Shown here in pieces: positions 1 through 7,915 of a stretch of 64,000 nt of DNA. Each line of letters opens with the position of its first letter. Within the stretch, counting starts at the first letter, position 1. The notes beneath the pieces are model-generated. The model did no database searches, was not told the DNA's origin, and was given only the letters and a program-made list of their open reading frames with translations. The position numbers and the translations under genes are program-made. Origin of the DNA: Pseudomonas pergaminensis (GTDB taxonomy: Bacteria > Pseudomonadota > Gammaproteobacteria > Pseudomonadales > Pseudomonadaceae); contig NZ_CP078013.2 in assembly GCF_024112395.2 (NCBI RefSeq), forward strand, positions 1,922,001 through 1,986,000. Reading direction: 5' to 3'.

Positions 1-2063
1 AGCAGGCCCGCGCAGCCATCGATGCGTTTTTCACCCAGACCAACCTCATGGCCCTGCGCGAGTTGGCGATGCAAACCGCCGCCGCCCACGTCGATGATGA
101 TTTGGCCCAAGGCTATCGCCAACTCGGCCAGGCTGCGCCAGCGGTGCGCGGTCGCTTGTTGGTGGGTGTGGATGGCGACGCGCAAGCCGAGCGCCTGGTG
201 CGTCATGCCAGTCGCGTTGCCCAGCGCCGGCATCTGCCGTGGAGCCTGGTGCATATCGATAACGGTCGAGCGCGGGATGAGCAGTCGCGGCTACGCCTGC
301 AGAATGCCCAGCAACTGGCCGAGCGCCTGGGCGGTGAGGTGGTGCTGTTGCGGGCGGGGGAGGTGGCGAAGACGCTGATCCAGCACGCCGCCGAACGCCG
401 TGCCAGCCTGCTGCTGGTGGGGCAGTCACGGATGCGTTGGCGGCGTCGCTTGTTCGGCGGTGGCCTGGCCGCGCGTTTGCTGCGCAATGCGCGCGGTCTG
501 GAAATCAACGTGCTCGACAGCGATGACATCCCCGCACCGCCACGCTTGCCGGATGTGCGCGGGCTGGTGTGGTTCGACTACGCACTGGCGGTCGTGGCGA
601 CGGTGGCGGCGGCGGCAGTGGCCTGGGCGGTGTCCAGCGTCTTGCCGCTGCCGAACATCTCGCTGGTGTTCCTGGCCGCCGTGTTGCTGGTGGCGGTGCG
701 CAGCAGCCTGGGGCCGTCGCTGGTGTGTGCAGCCTTGTCGTTCATGACCTACGACTTCCTGTTTATCCCGCCGAATTTTTCCTTTGCCATCCAGCGCGAG
801 GAAGACGTGCTGACCCTGTTGTTCTTCCTGTTGATGGCAGCGCTGACCGGCAACCTGGCCGCACGTCAGCGCCGGCAGTTGCAGGCATTGCGCGACACGC
901 AGGAAGAAACCAGCGAGCTGCTTGACCTGTCACGCAAACTCACCGCCGCTACCGATCGCCAGGCCGTGATCAGTGCCGCAGCGCATCATTTGCAAGGCTG
1001 GAGCGACCTCGATCTGTGCCTGGTCAATCGCGATGGCCAGGGCGGTTGGACGATCGAGACCGGTGGCCCGCTGACCCTCACCGAAGCCGAGCGCGCCGCT
1101 GCTGACTGGGCCTGGCAGCATGATCAGCCAGCGGGCATGGGCACCGGCACCTTGCCGTTCGGGCGTTGGTGGTGGTGGCCGTTGTCGGGCGAAGAAGGCC
1201 CCTTGGGTTTGCTGGGTGTCAGCCCCAAACCCGGCCTGGAATTGAGCGGCCAACGCCGGCGCTTGCTCACTGCCTTGAGCCAACCACTGGCCCAGGCGCT
1301 GGCGCGGGCGCAATTGGCCCAGGAACTGGAGTCCGCGCGGCTGCACGGCGAAACCGAGCAACTGCGCAGTGCCTTGCTGGCTTCGGTGTCCCACGATTTG
1401 CGCACACCGCTGACCTCCATGCGCGGCAGCATCGACAGCCTGCTGGCACTCGGTGAGGCCATCCCCCTGGAGGATCGCCGCGAGCTGCTGGAAGGCACCC
1501 GCGATGAGGCCGAGCGCCTCGACCGCTATATCCAGAACTTGCTGGACATGACGCGTCTCGGCCACGGCGCGTTGAAACTGGCGCGGGATTGGGTGTCGCC
1601 AGGCGACATCGTCGGCAGCGCCCTCGGCCGTCTGCGTGCGGTGCTGGCACCGTTGCAGGTGAGTACCGATGTGCCGCCCGAGTTGCCCTTGTTGTATGTG
1701 CATGCCGCGTTGATCGAGCAGGCACTGGTCAATGTGCTGGAGAACGCTGCACGATTCTCGCCCGCTCAAGGTCGCTTGCAACTGAGCGCCGGCGTGTTGG
1801 ACAACCAGCTGTTTTTTGCCGTGGCCGATGAGGGGCCGGGAATTCCCGAGGACGAGCGCGCGAAAATTTTCGACATGTTCTACACCGCTGCACGCGGTGA
1901 CCGAGGCGGGCAGGGCACGGGCCTGGGCCTGGCGATCTGCCAGGGCATGGTCGGAGCCCACGGTGGGCATATCAGCGTGGCCGACGGTATTGAAGGGCGT
2001 GGCACCTGTATCACCTTGTTCCTGCCCTTGCCGACACAGCCTGGCCTGGAGCGCGAGGCATGA
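1..2063 (+). CDS. kdpD: KdpD sensor histidine kinase (C-terminal part, cut by window start)
   Basis: The reading frame is open from base 3, so the gene begins upstream of the window; about 687 residues are visible. KdpD is the inner-membrane kinase that senses potassium limitation and turgor and phosphorylates KdpE. Visible in order: a universal-stress-protein-like cytoplasmic domain, four closely spaced hydrophobic segments (about bases 560-880), a GAF-like linker, the phosphoacceptor region ASVSHDLRTPLTSM (about 1380-1425) and an ATPase domain ending in GTGLGLAICQGMV. kdpE follows after 37 bp, so the two are probably co-transcribed; kdpFABC would be expected just upstream but is not visible. 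The identification is firm; only the N-terminal half (KdpD sensor and Usp start) is missing. Confidence 0.96.
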   Translation, partial: QARAAIDAFFTQTNLMALRELAMQTAAAHVDDDLAQGYRQLGQAAPAVRGRLLVGVDGDAQAERLVRHASRVAQRRHLPWSLVHIDNGRARDEQSRLRLQNAQQLAERLGGEVVLLRAGEVAKTLIQHAAERRASLLLVGQSRMRWRRRLFGGGLAARLLRNARGLEINVLDSDDIPAPPRLPDVRGLVWFDYALAVVATVAAAAVAWAVSSVLPLPNISLVFLAAVLLVAVRSSLGPSLVCAALSFMTYDFLFIPPNFSFAIQREEDVLTLLFFLLMAALTGNLAARQRRQLQALRDTQEETSELLDLSRKLTAATDRQAVISAAAHHLQGWSDLDLCLVNRDGQGGWTIETGGPLTLTEAERAAADWAWQHDQPAGMGTGTLPFGRWWWWPLSGEEGPLGLLGVSPKPGLELSGQRRRLLTALSQPLAQALARAQLAQELESARLHGETEQLRSALLASVSHDLRTPLTSMRGSIDSLLALGEAIPLEDRRELLEGTRDEAERLDRYIQNLLDMTRLGHGALKLARDWVSPGDIVGSALGRLRAVLAPLQVSTDVPPELPLLYVHAALIEQALVNVLENAARFSPAQGRLQLSAGVLDNQLFFAVADEGPGIPEDERAKIFDMFYTAARGDRGGQGTGLGLAICQGMVGAHGGHISVADGIEGRGTCITLFLPLPTQPGLEREA

Positions 2064-2100
2064 GCTACCCTGTTTTCTTCACGGATTTTGATTGGACACC

Positions 2101-2790
2101 ATGAGCCAGACCTCGACGATTTTGGTCATTGACGACGAACCCCAGATCCGCAAATTCCTGCGCATCAGCCTGGCCTCCCAAGGTTACAAAGTGATTGAGG
2201 CCGGCACCGGCAACGAAGGCCTGGCCCAGGCCGCCCTGAGCAAGCCGGATTTGCTGGTGCTCGACCTTGGCTTGCCGGACATGGACGGCCAGCAAGTACT
2301 GCGTGAGTTCCGCGAATGGTCGACGGTGCCGGTGCTGGTGCTGTCGGTACGGGCCAGCGAAGTGCAGAAAGTTGAAGCCCTTGATGGCGGCGCCAATGAC
2401 TATGTGACCAAACCCTTCGGCATCCAGGAATTTCTCGCCCGGGTACGCGCGTTGTTGCGCCAGGCGCCGGCGGGCGAAGCCCAGGAAGCCGCCCTGCGGT
2501 TTGGCCCGCTGACGGTGGACCTGGCCTATCGCCGGGTGCTGCTCGACGGTGCTGAAGTGGCGCTGACCCGCAAGGAGTACGCGGTGCTGGCGCAACTGGC
2601 ACGGCATCCGGGGCGGGTGATTACCCAGCAGCAACTGCTCAAGGACATCTGGGGCCCAACCCATACCGAAGACAGCCACTACCTGCGCATCGTGGTGGGG
2701 CACCTGCGCCAGAAACTGGCGGATGACCCGACCCAACCGCGGTTTATCGTGACCGAGGCGGGGGTGGGTTATCGGTTGTTGGGCGGATAA
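2101..2790 (+). CDS. kdpE: KdpE response regulator
   Basis: This 229-residue OmpR/PhoB-type regulator has a receiver domain with the acidic pair D11-D12, phosphoacceptor D55 in LLVLDLGLPDMDG and the conserved lysine in TKPFG. A winged-helix DNA-binding domain follows (YRRVLLDG, ALTRKEYAVL, VVGHLRQKL). It activates the kdp potassium-uptake operon when phosphorylated by KdpD, the gene directly upstream. The ATG at 2101 was chosen over an in-frame TTG at 2092 because MSQTSTILVIDDE matches the usual start of the family; neither start has a strong ribosome-binding site. The gene ends 20 bp before a REP palindrome. Confidence 0.96.
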   Translation: MSQTSTILVIDDEPQIRKFLRISLASQGYKVIEAGTGNEGLAQAALSKPDLLVLDLGLPDMDGQQVLREFREWSTVPVLVLSVRASEVQKVEALDGGANDYVTKPFGIQEFLARVRALLRQAPAGEAQEAALRFGPLTVDLAYRRVLLDGAEVALTRKEYAVLAQLARHPGRVITQQQLLKDIWGPTHTEDSHYLRIVVGHLRQKLADDPTQPRFIVTEAGVGYRLLGG

Positions 2791-2809
2791 GATTTTCGGC
2801 GCTTGCTCT

Positions 2810-2886
2810 GGCGTCATCGCAGGCAAGCCAGCTCCCACATCCAGAATGCATTCCCCTGTGGGAGCTGGCTTGCCTGCGATGGCGCC
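2810..2886. repeat. REP palindrome pair (REPIN-like)
   Basis: Two inverted copies of a REP core face each other. The left arm (2810-2840) contains GGCAAGCCAGCTCCCACA-like sequence and the right arm (2856-2886) is its reverse complement, GTGGGAGCTGGCTTGCC. About 15 bp separate the arms. It lies between the convergent ends of kdpE and the patatin gene, the usual place for such Pseudomonas elements. Confidence 0.85.
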
Positions 2887-2905
2887 ATCAGCGACACCAC
2901 GCATT

Positions 2906-3943
2906 TCAGCGCTGCTCACTCTCATACCGATTCAACGTATCACTGGCAATCTCCCGCCCCAGGGCGATCAATTCCGGCGCTTTGTAGAATTCGAAAAAAC
3001 GGCACACCCGCTTCGGCACGTTGATCAGCACATCCGGCGGATACCCGGCAATCTTGTACTGCGCCAGCGACGTCTGCATCACCTCGAAGCTCTGGTTGAT
3101 AAGGTCCAGCAGCGACGCCGGGCCGACGTTATCGATGATGAACGACCCGGTCGCCGACTTCGGTGCTCCGGGCTTTTCCGGTGCGGCGGCAGGTTGTTGG
3201 GATTCCGGCTCGGCGGACTCCAGCCACGGGTTTATCTCAGCGGCCTGCGCCTCCAAAGCCTCCTGCTCCAGCTTCATCAACTGTTCGGCCTGCTTACGGC
3301 GAAATGGCAGGTGCGAACCGAGAGATTTCGCCAGGTTGTTGAAGCGACTCTTGAAGGCGGGCGGGCGTTGGATCACGGGCAACTGGTAGTGCTTCTGGTT
3401 GGTGGCGTTGAGGTTGACCGCGATGATCAGGTCGCAATGGCTCGACACCACCGGCACGATGGGCAGCGGGTTGAGCAGGCCGCCGTCCACCAGCATGCGA
3501 TTGCCTTGCATCACCGGGGTGAAGAGGCTGGGAATCGCCGCCGAGGCGCGCATGGCCTGGTGCAGGCAGCCTTCCTGGAACCAGATTTCCTGCTGGTTAG
3601 TGAGGTCGGTGGCGACGGCGGTGTAGGGAATGCGCAGTTCTTCGATATTGATCTCGCCGACGATCTTGCGGATCTGGCCGAAGACCTTCTCACCGCGAAT
3701 CGCACCCAAGCGAAAACTGACGTCGACCAGGCGCAGCACGTCGAGGTAGTCGAGGCTCTCAATCCAGTTCCGGTATTCATCCAGCTTGCCGGCGGCGTAG
3801 ATCCCACCGACCACGGCGCCCATGGAACAACCCGCGATACAGGCGATGTCGTAGCCACGCCGTTCGATTTCCTCAATCACCCCGATATGGGCGTAGCCCC
3901 GGGCCCCGCCGGAGCCCAGCACCAAGGCAACACGTTTTTTCAT
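2906..3943 (-). CDS. Patatin-like phospholipase (RssA-like)
   Basis: The 345-residue protein has the patatin lipase elements: an oxyanion loop GSGGARGYAHIG (residues 10-21), nucleophile elbow GCSMG with Ser40, and the catalytic aspartate of the dyad in VDGG near residue 152. It is likely a cytoplasmic or membrane-associated lipid acyl hydrolase; the substrate cannot be read from sequence. The C-terminal third carries a polar, Glu/Pro/Ala-rich stretch. The start at 3943 has a GGAGG 9 nt upstream; an upstream in-frame start would add an unconserved extension. It is transcribed alone, convergent with kdpE. Confidence 0.9.
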   Translation of the reverse strand: MKKRVALVLGSGGARGYAHIGVIEEIERRGYDIACIAGCSMGAVVGGIYAAGKLDEYRNWIESLDYLDVLRLVDVSFRLGAIRGEKVFGQIRKIVGEINIEELRIPYTAVATDLTNQQEIWFQEGCLHQAMRASAAIPSLFTPVMQGNRMLVDGGLLNPLPIVPVVSSHCDLIIAVNLNATNQKHYQLPVIQRPPAFKSRFNNLAKSLGSHLPFRRKQAEQLMKLEQEALEAQAAEINPWLESAEPESQQPAAAPEKPGAPKSATGSFIIDNVGPASLLDLINQSFEVMQTSLAQYKIAGYPPDVLINVPKRVCRFFEFYKAPELIALGREIASDTLNRYESEQR

Positions 3944-4160
3944 GGACCATGTCCTCCCCAAGGCAGGTGCCCACAATGCACCCATGAGGGGCCGGCTTCA
4001 ATCTTCGTGGCGGCCTGCAATATTTTTCCTGGGTAGCGGTGCTGCTCGGGTATGCTCTGGTCCCTAGGTACTACCGATTTCAGGCTAAGGACAGGCACTT
4101 TTCCATGTAGGCAACGTCTACAGCGTACGACTGTTTTTTCTTTATTTTGAGGTGTCATCG

Positions 4161-4439
4161 ATGAAAGCCTGGATGTGTGTGCCTGTGATCATGTTGGCCC
4201 TGGCCGGTTGTGCCGGGAAAACCGCATACCGCGACAGCTGCGGCACCCAATTGGACGCGGCCTGGAAAGAACTGGACCTGGCCAAGGCTGAAGGGTTTGC
4301 TGGCACCGTGAGCTATTCCAAGGCCTTGTCGCTGTTGACGGGAGCCAAAACCCAGCAACAATTTGAAGCGTTTGAAGGCTGTTCCAATAAGGCCGAGAAG
4401 GCGCGGTTCTATATTCGTGAGTCGCGTGCCGGGCGTTGA
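4161..4439 (+). CDS. Small lipoprotein of unknown function
   Basis: This 92-residue protein starts with a lipoprotein signal peptide: a positive start, a hydrophobic stretch, then LAGC with Cys17 as the lipidation site. The mature part is small and charged, with two more cysteines (in RDSCGT and FEGCSN) that could form a disulfide. A GAGGTG lies at 4149 upstream of the ATG at 4161. I do not recognise the family; it is probably an envelope protein anchored to the membrane. It is monocistronic, since CHAD follows after 57 bp without overlap. Confidence 0.8.
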   Translation: MKAWMCVPVIMLALAGCAGKTAYRDSCGTQLDAAWKELDLAKAEGFAGTVSYSKALSLLTGAKTQQQFEAFEGCSNKAEKARFYIRESRAGR

Positions 4440-4496
4440 CCTGTAGGGGCGACCTGGAGTCGCGAGTAGAAATTTTCATCAGACAGTGAGGGCAGG

Positions 4497-5258
4497 ATGT
4501 CAGCTTTGGTCGATCAGTTAGTCGCTCAGGTCATTGGCCTGGAAGTAGGGTTACTGAGCTGCCAGGCTCGCCTCGCCGCCGTCACCGACGATGAAGCCCT
4601 GCATGACCTGCGCACCACTGTGCGCCGCTTGCGCAGCCTGTTGCGCCCTTTGCGCGGGCTGCCTGGGGTTGAACAGCTTGAGTTGGCTGCCAGCACCACC
4701 GGCCAACTGACGACGCCGCTACGCGACCGCGAGGTGCTGGCGGCGTATTTGCACCAGCATGGCCATCACGAAGCCGCCGACCGGCGCCTGCGCCTGCAAC
4801 CCAATGCCTATCGCCACGTGGCGCAAAGCCCGGAACTCGCGCATCTGCTGTTAATCCTCGATGCCTTTCCGCGTTTCATCCGTGCTTCCGAACACCAGAA
4901 ACTGCTCAAAGGCCTGCGCCCGCGCATTGAAAAACGCCTGGCCAAACAGTGGCAGAAACTCGATGAGGCCCTGAAGGATCCGGACCACGATCGCCATCGC
5001 CTGCGGTTGCTGATCAAGCGCGTACGCTACGCCGCCGAGGCCTACCCCGAATTGGATAAGTTGCCCAGCAACGCCATGTCGCGCCTGAAAAAGGCCCAGG
5101 GCGCCCTGGGGGATTGGCACGACTGCTGGCAGTGGCTGATCCAGGCTGAGCACCAGCCGGATTTGCAGCCGTGTGTCGCGACCTGGCATCGAACCATGGC
5201 CAAGGCTGAAGGCCAGGCGGATCGGGTGCTGGACAAACTCAGCGCCGATTGTTTCTGA
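4497..5258 (+). CDS. CHAD domain-containing protein
   Basis: The 253-residue, all-helical protein shows the two CHAD signatures: an N-terminal helix with LHDLRTTVRRLRSLLRPLRG and a C-terminal one with HRLRLLIKRVRYAAEAYPEL, both rich in conserved His/Arg. CHAD (conserved histidine alpha-helical domain) proteins are known to bind inorganic polyphosphate through these basic helices. No triphosphate-tunnel domain is fused here, so this is a stand-alone form, likely associated with polyphosphate granules or phosphate stress. It shares its strand with the thioesterase downstream but is separated by 90 bp. Confidence 0.9.
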   Translation: MSALVDQLVAQVIGLEVGLLSCQARLAAVTDDEALHDLRTTVRRLRSLLRPLRGLPGVEQLELAASTTGQLTTPLRDREVLAAYLHQHGHHEAADRRLRLQPNAYRHVAQSPELAHLLLILDAFPRFIRASEHQKLLKGLRPRIEKRLAKQWQKLDEALKDPDHDRHRLRLLIKRVRYAAEAYPELDKLPSNAMSRLKKAQGALGDWHDCWQWLIQAEHQPDLQPCVATWHRTMAKAEGQADRVLDKLSADCF

Positions 5259-5348
5259 GCCGGTCCGGCATTTGGCCGGAATAGGCGCTGTACCTGTCGG
5301 GCGCGATGGTTAAGATCCATCATCTGTTCCTTTTGATGTGAGACCACC

Positions 5349-6146
5349 ATGCGCTTTAGTGATTTGCTCGACGCCGCCCGCAGCAACCCGCTGGATGTCA
5401 CCATCCCTGCCGAATGGGCTCAGGGCCGCGCGACCTTTGGTGGTCTTGTGGCTGCTTTGCAATACGAAGCCCTGCGCGCCCAGGTACCAGCCGATCGTCC
5501 GCTACGGTCGCTGGCCATCACCTTCGTCGGCCCTGTAGCGCCAGACGTTCCTGCCAGTTATCAAGTCGAAGTGTTGCGCGAAGGCAAAGCCGTCAGCCAA
5601 CTGCTGGGCCGTGTGATACAGAACGGTGAAGTGGCGACACTGGTGCAGGCCAGTTTCGGCGCGTCCCGTGAGTCAGAGATCGCTGTCGAGAGCGAAGCGC
5701 CCCCGGGGTTCAAACATTGGGATGAGTGCCAGGAACTGCCCTATATCAAGGGCGTTACCCCCGAGTTCATGCGTCATTTGGCGATGCGCTGGAGTGTCGG
5801 TGGCTTACCCTTTACTGGCAATAAATCCCGGGACATGGGCGGTTGGGTTCGTTTACGCGGCGATGTCAAAGAAGAACCCCTGACTGAGGCGCATATTCTC
5901 GCCCTGGTTGACGCCTGGCCCCCAGCCTTGCTGCCGCACCTGAAAAAGCCGGCTCCCGGCAGTACCCTGACCTGGACCATTGAATTCATCCAGCCCTTGC
6001 AGGATCTGACGACCCTCGACTGGTGCCAGTATTACGTCAACATCGAACACGCCCGCGATGGCTACGGCCATGCCGCTGCCGCCCTCTGGAGCCCGACCGG
6101 CGAGTTGATCGCCATCAGCCGCCAGACCGTAGTGGTGTTCGCCTGA
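5349..6146 (+). CDS. Acyl-CoA thioesterase family protein (double hotdog, TesB-like)
   Basis: The 265-residue length fits a double-hotdog thioesterase. The N-terminal half has QGRATFGGLVAALQYEAL (residues 25-42), the usual helix-entry segment of acyl-CoA thioesterases. The C-terminal half has the second hotdog with YYVNIEHARDGYGHAAAALW and ends ISRQTVVVFA. It should hydrolyse acyl-CoA thioesters in the cytoplasm; chain-length preference is unknown. It is convergent with the Mpo1-like gene, with only 2 bp between the two stop codons. Confidence 0.85.
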   Translation: MRFSDLLDAARSNPLDVTIPAEWAQGRATFGGLVAALQYEALRAQVPADRPLRSLAITFVGPVAPDVPASYQVEVLREGKAVSQLLGRVIQNGEVATLVQASFGASRESEIAVESEAPPGFKHWDECQELPYIKGVTPEFMRHLAMRWSVGGLPFTGNKSRDMGGWVRLRGDVKEEPLTEAHILALVDAWPPALLPHLKKPAPGSTLTWTIEFIQPLQDLTTLDWCQYYVNIEHARDGYGHAAAALWSPTGELIAISRQTVVVFA

Positions 6147-6148
6147 CC

Positions 6149-6511
6149 TCAATGTCGGTGGCGCTGCCGCCAGGCGCGCCACCAGCCGCCGCTTAGTACA
6201 AAGCGCGGAAAAGTCACGAACTGCTCGACCACCAGACGCTGCACCGCATCTTTACGGTCACTGAACGGCTCACTGGCCTCGGCTTCCAGGCTATGGCCAT
6301 GACGCTGCAACGCCAGGCCGGCCAATATACCGACCACCCCCACGGCAAAACTGGCCAGGTTCAGGCTGAACACCCCGGACACGATCAACAGAAACCCGAT
6401 GATAAACAGCGGCACGGCAATCAGGTGCAACGCCAGGTTGGTCGGGTGCTGATGGTTCTGCGGGTAGTTGCGCCATTGCCAGGCGGGGAGATTGGGGTGA
6501 CGTTTGCCCAT
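6149..6511 (-). CDS. Mpo1-like (DUF962-like) small membrane protein
   Basis: This 120-residue protein has an N-terminal HPTNLALHLIAVPLFIIGF segment and two hydrophobic helices. It then has RHGHSLEAEASEPFS, which resembles the His-rich motifs of Mpo1/DUF962 membrane proteins. Yeast Mpo1 is an iron-dependent dioxygenase of 2-hydroxy fatty acids; whether the bacterial form does the same is unknown. Similar Pseudomonas proteins have sometimes been labelled terminase, which nothing here supports. The family assignment is by motif only. Confidence 0.6.
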   Translation of the reverse strand: MGKRHPNLPAWQWRNYPQNHQHPTNLALHLIAVPLFIIGFLLIVSGVFSLNLASFAVGVVGILAGLALQRHGHSLEAEASEPFSDRKDAVQRLVVEQFVTFPRFVLSGGWWRAWRQRHRH

Positions 6512-6627
6512 GATGGTGAATCCTCTGTCCGTTGAAATAGCATGGAGAGAGTTTAGGTGGGGTTGGGGGGAGGGGCGAATTGGGGCTGGCTATGGGGGTC
6601 ATAGAGGGCAATTTGTGGAAGGCACGC

Positions 6628-7014
6628 TCATGCCCAAATAACGCAGTCATGATCGTCCATATGCATTAGAAACGTGAGGTCCTGATCGGTTACCCAGAAT
6701 GGGTATCCGGTCGTTTCACCCAGAGCCTCTGCAATGTCTTGTGCATCATGGATTTTCCACGCCCGGTATGCTGAGTCGAATACCAATAGAATCAGGTTTT
6801 TTTGACTAATCCGATGCTGTATTTCCTGCCAAAAGTTAGGGTTGTGTTCTGCGCTTTTTCGTTCAGTTCGACTGGATCGAGTACGTTACTTTCTGACGTG
6901 AAGAACTTCTTAGTCAGAGAGTTAATAAAATTTCGAGTTCGGACGATTCTATTTTTTAGCGTGGATATCTGAAGTTTCGAATGAGCTGTCTATCTCTTTT
7001 TCAAGATGATGCAT
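6628..7014 (-). pseudogene. Decayed small gene, possibly a former immunity gene (two indels)
   Basis: Reading leftward from the ATG at 7012-7014, the frame gives MHHLEKEIDSSFETSDIHAK and hits a stop. The next frame continues as natural-looking protein (NRIVRTRNFINSL, ESNVLDPVELNEKAQ). A third stretch (NPNFWQEIQHRISQ, then FDSAYRAWKIHDAQDIAEAL and DDHDCVIWA) ends at a TGA at 6628-6630. One extra A in a run of six (6952-6957) and one missing base near 6841-6856 explain the breaks; repaired, the protein would be about 128 residues. It lies at the end of the Rhs immunity cluster and is AT-rich like it. The family is not recognised; the ending vaguely resembles DUF6756-type proteins. Confidence 0.6.
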
Positions 7015-7066
7015 TAGGTAACACCGCCTAGGGGTATCCTTGGGGGGTATATTGTTTTTGGGTTGT

Positions 7067-7470
7067 TTAGAAGTAATAGTCGTTCGGATCGTTAATGTAA
7101 ACATTTGGCCCGTTAAGTGAAATGAATTTTGCGTTGAATTCTATAGATGTATTTTTGCTGGTAGCTTTAAAAGTGAAGTAGTCTGTTTTTTATTGATTTT
7201 TACTGTGAATAACTCATGCGCAGGAATGTTAAGGATCTTCAGATTATCAATGTCGTTGAAAGTTATTCCAAGTCTGCACATGTTGTATCCTTTGTTTTTC
7301 CATTTTTCTGGTAAATTATCTGGAAATTCGGGTATGTCAAAACCTATTCCAATACAAGGTTGATCATTTTCTACCCTTAATGAAAAAAGAGCTATTTTTC
7401 CAATTTCAATAGGATGGCTGAAGATTTTACTGAGAAGTATACTTCCGTCTAACTCGTTCCAATATTTCAT
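7067..7470 (-). pseudogene. Second Imm50-like immunity gene, frameshifted near its 3' end
   Basis: From the ATG at 7470 this paralogue of the neighbouring immunity gene reads MKYWNELDGS, FPDNLPEKWKNKGYN and LKILNIPAHE, then stops at 7141 after an unrelated tail. In the other frame the DNA continues to match the intact paralogue: SIEFNAKFISLNGPNVYIND, then PNDYYF and a stop at 7067-7069. This corresponds to SLIEFKAQSISLCDPNIYIK in the neighbour. One base is missing in the T/A run around 7166-7171. The shortened product would lack about 30 C-terminal residues. It may be partly functional, a sequencing error, or a decaying duplicate; it is 43 bp downstream of the intact copy. Confidence 0.75.
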
Positions 7471-7513
7471 ATTTTTCCGGGGGCTGTATTTTTTTGTTGT
7501 TGATGCCAGCATT

Positions 7514-7915
7514 CTAGAAATTATCATCGTTTCCTTTGATGTAAATATTTGGGTCGCAAAGTGAAATCGATTGTGCTTTAAATTCGATTAAGGAATCATC
7601 GTTGGTAGCTTGGAATAGAACGTGGCTATGCTCTTTTGTTATTTTTACAGAAAGCTTTTTATGGGTCGGTATATTCAATATTTTTAGATCTCTAATCTCG
7701 TAGCAGTCAATGCCAAATCTACAAACGTTGTAGCCTTTGTTCTCCCATTTTTTCGGTAGTCTATCTGGGAATTCAGATATGTCGAAACCAACTCCTAGGC
7801 TCGGGCGGTCATTATCTATCTGTAGAGAGGTTAGAGTGATTTCGCCTATTTCAACAGGCTGGCTGAAAATCATCTCAAAAAATATATTCTTATCGAGTTC
7901 GTTCCAGTATTTCAT
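7514..7915 (-). CDS. Imm50-type immunity protein, cognate to the Rhs toxin
   Basis: This 133-residue acidic, cytoplasmic-looking protein has W4 near the start, FPDRLPKKWENKGYN in the middle and no signal peptide or membrane helix. The pattern W-x-x-L, P-x-K-W and N-x-C resembles Imm50 immunity proteins of polymorphic toxin systems, which bind and neutralise a cognate toxin tip. It starts inside the rhs stop codon (4-nt ATGA overlap at 7912-7915) and has AGGAG 7 nt upstream, so toxin and antidote are translationally coupled. The family name rests on motif memory; the role as immunity protein is strongly supported by position. Much more AT-rich than the chromosome average. Confidence 0.75.
   Translation of the reverse strand: MKYWNELDKNIFFEMIFSQPVEIGEITLTSLQIDNDRPSLGVGFDISEFPDRLPKKWENKGYNVCRFGIDCYEIRDLKILNIPTHKKLSVKITKEHSHVLFQATNDDSLIEFKAQSISLCDPNIYIKGNDDNF

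Noticed and set aside
930..1970. Minus-strand frame across kdpD (about 346 codons)
   Set aside because: It is opposite conserved kinase motifs, so it is a shadow.
7141..7527. Longer 128-codon form of the second immunity gene starting at 7527
   Set aside because: The first 19 codons lie upstream of the conserved MKYWNEL start shared with its paralogue; and the 3' end is out of frame with the conserved tail.
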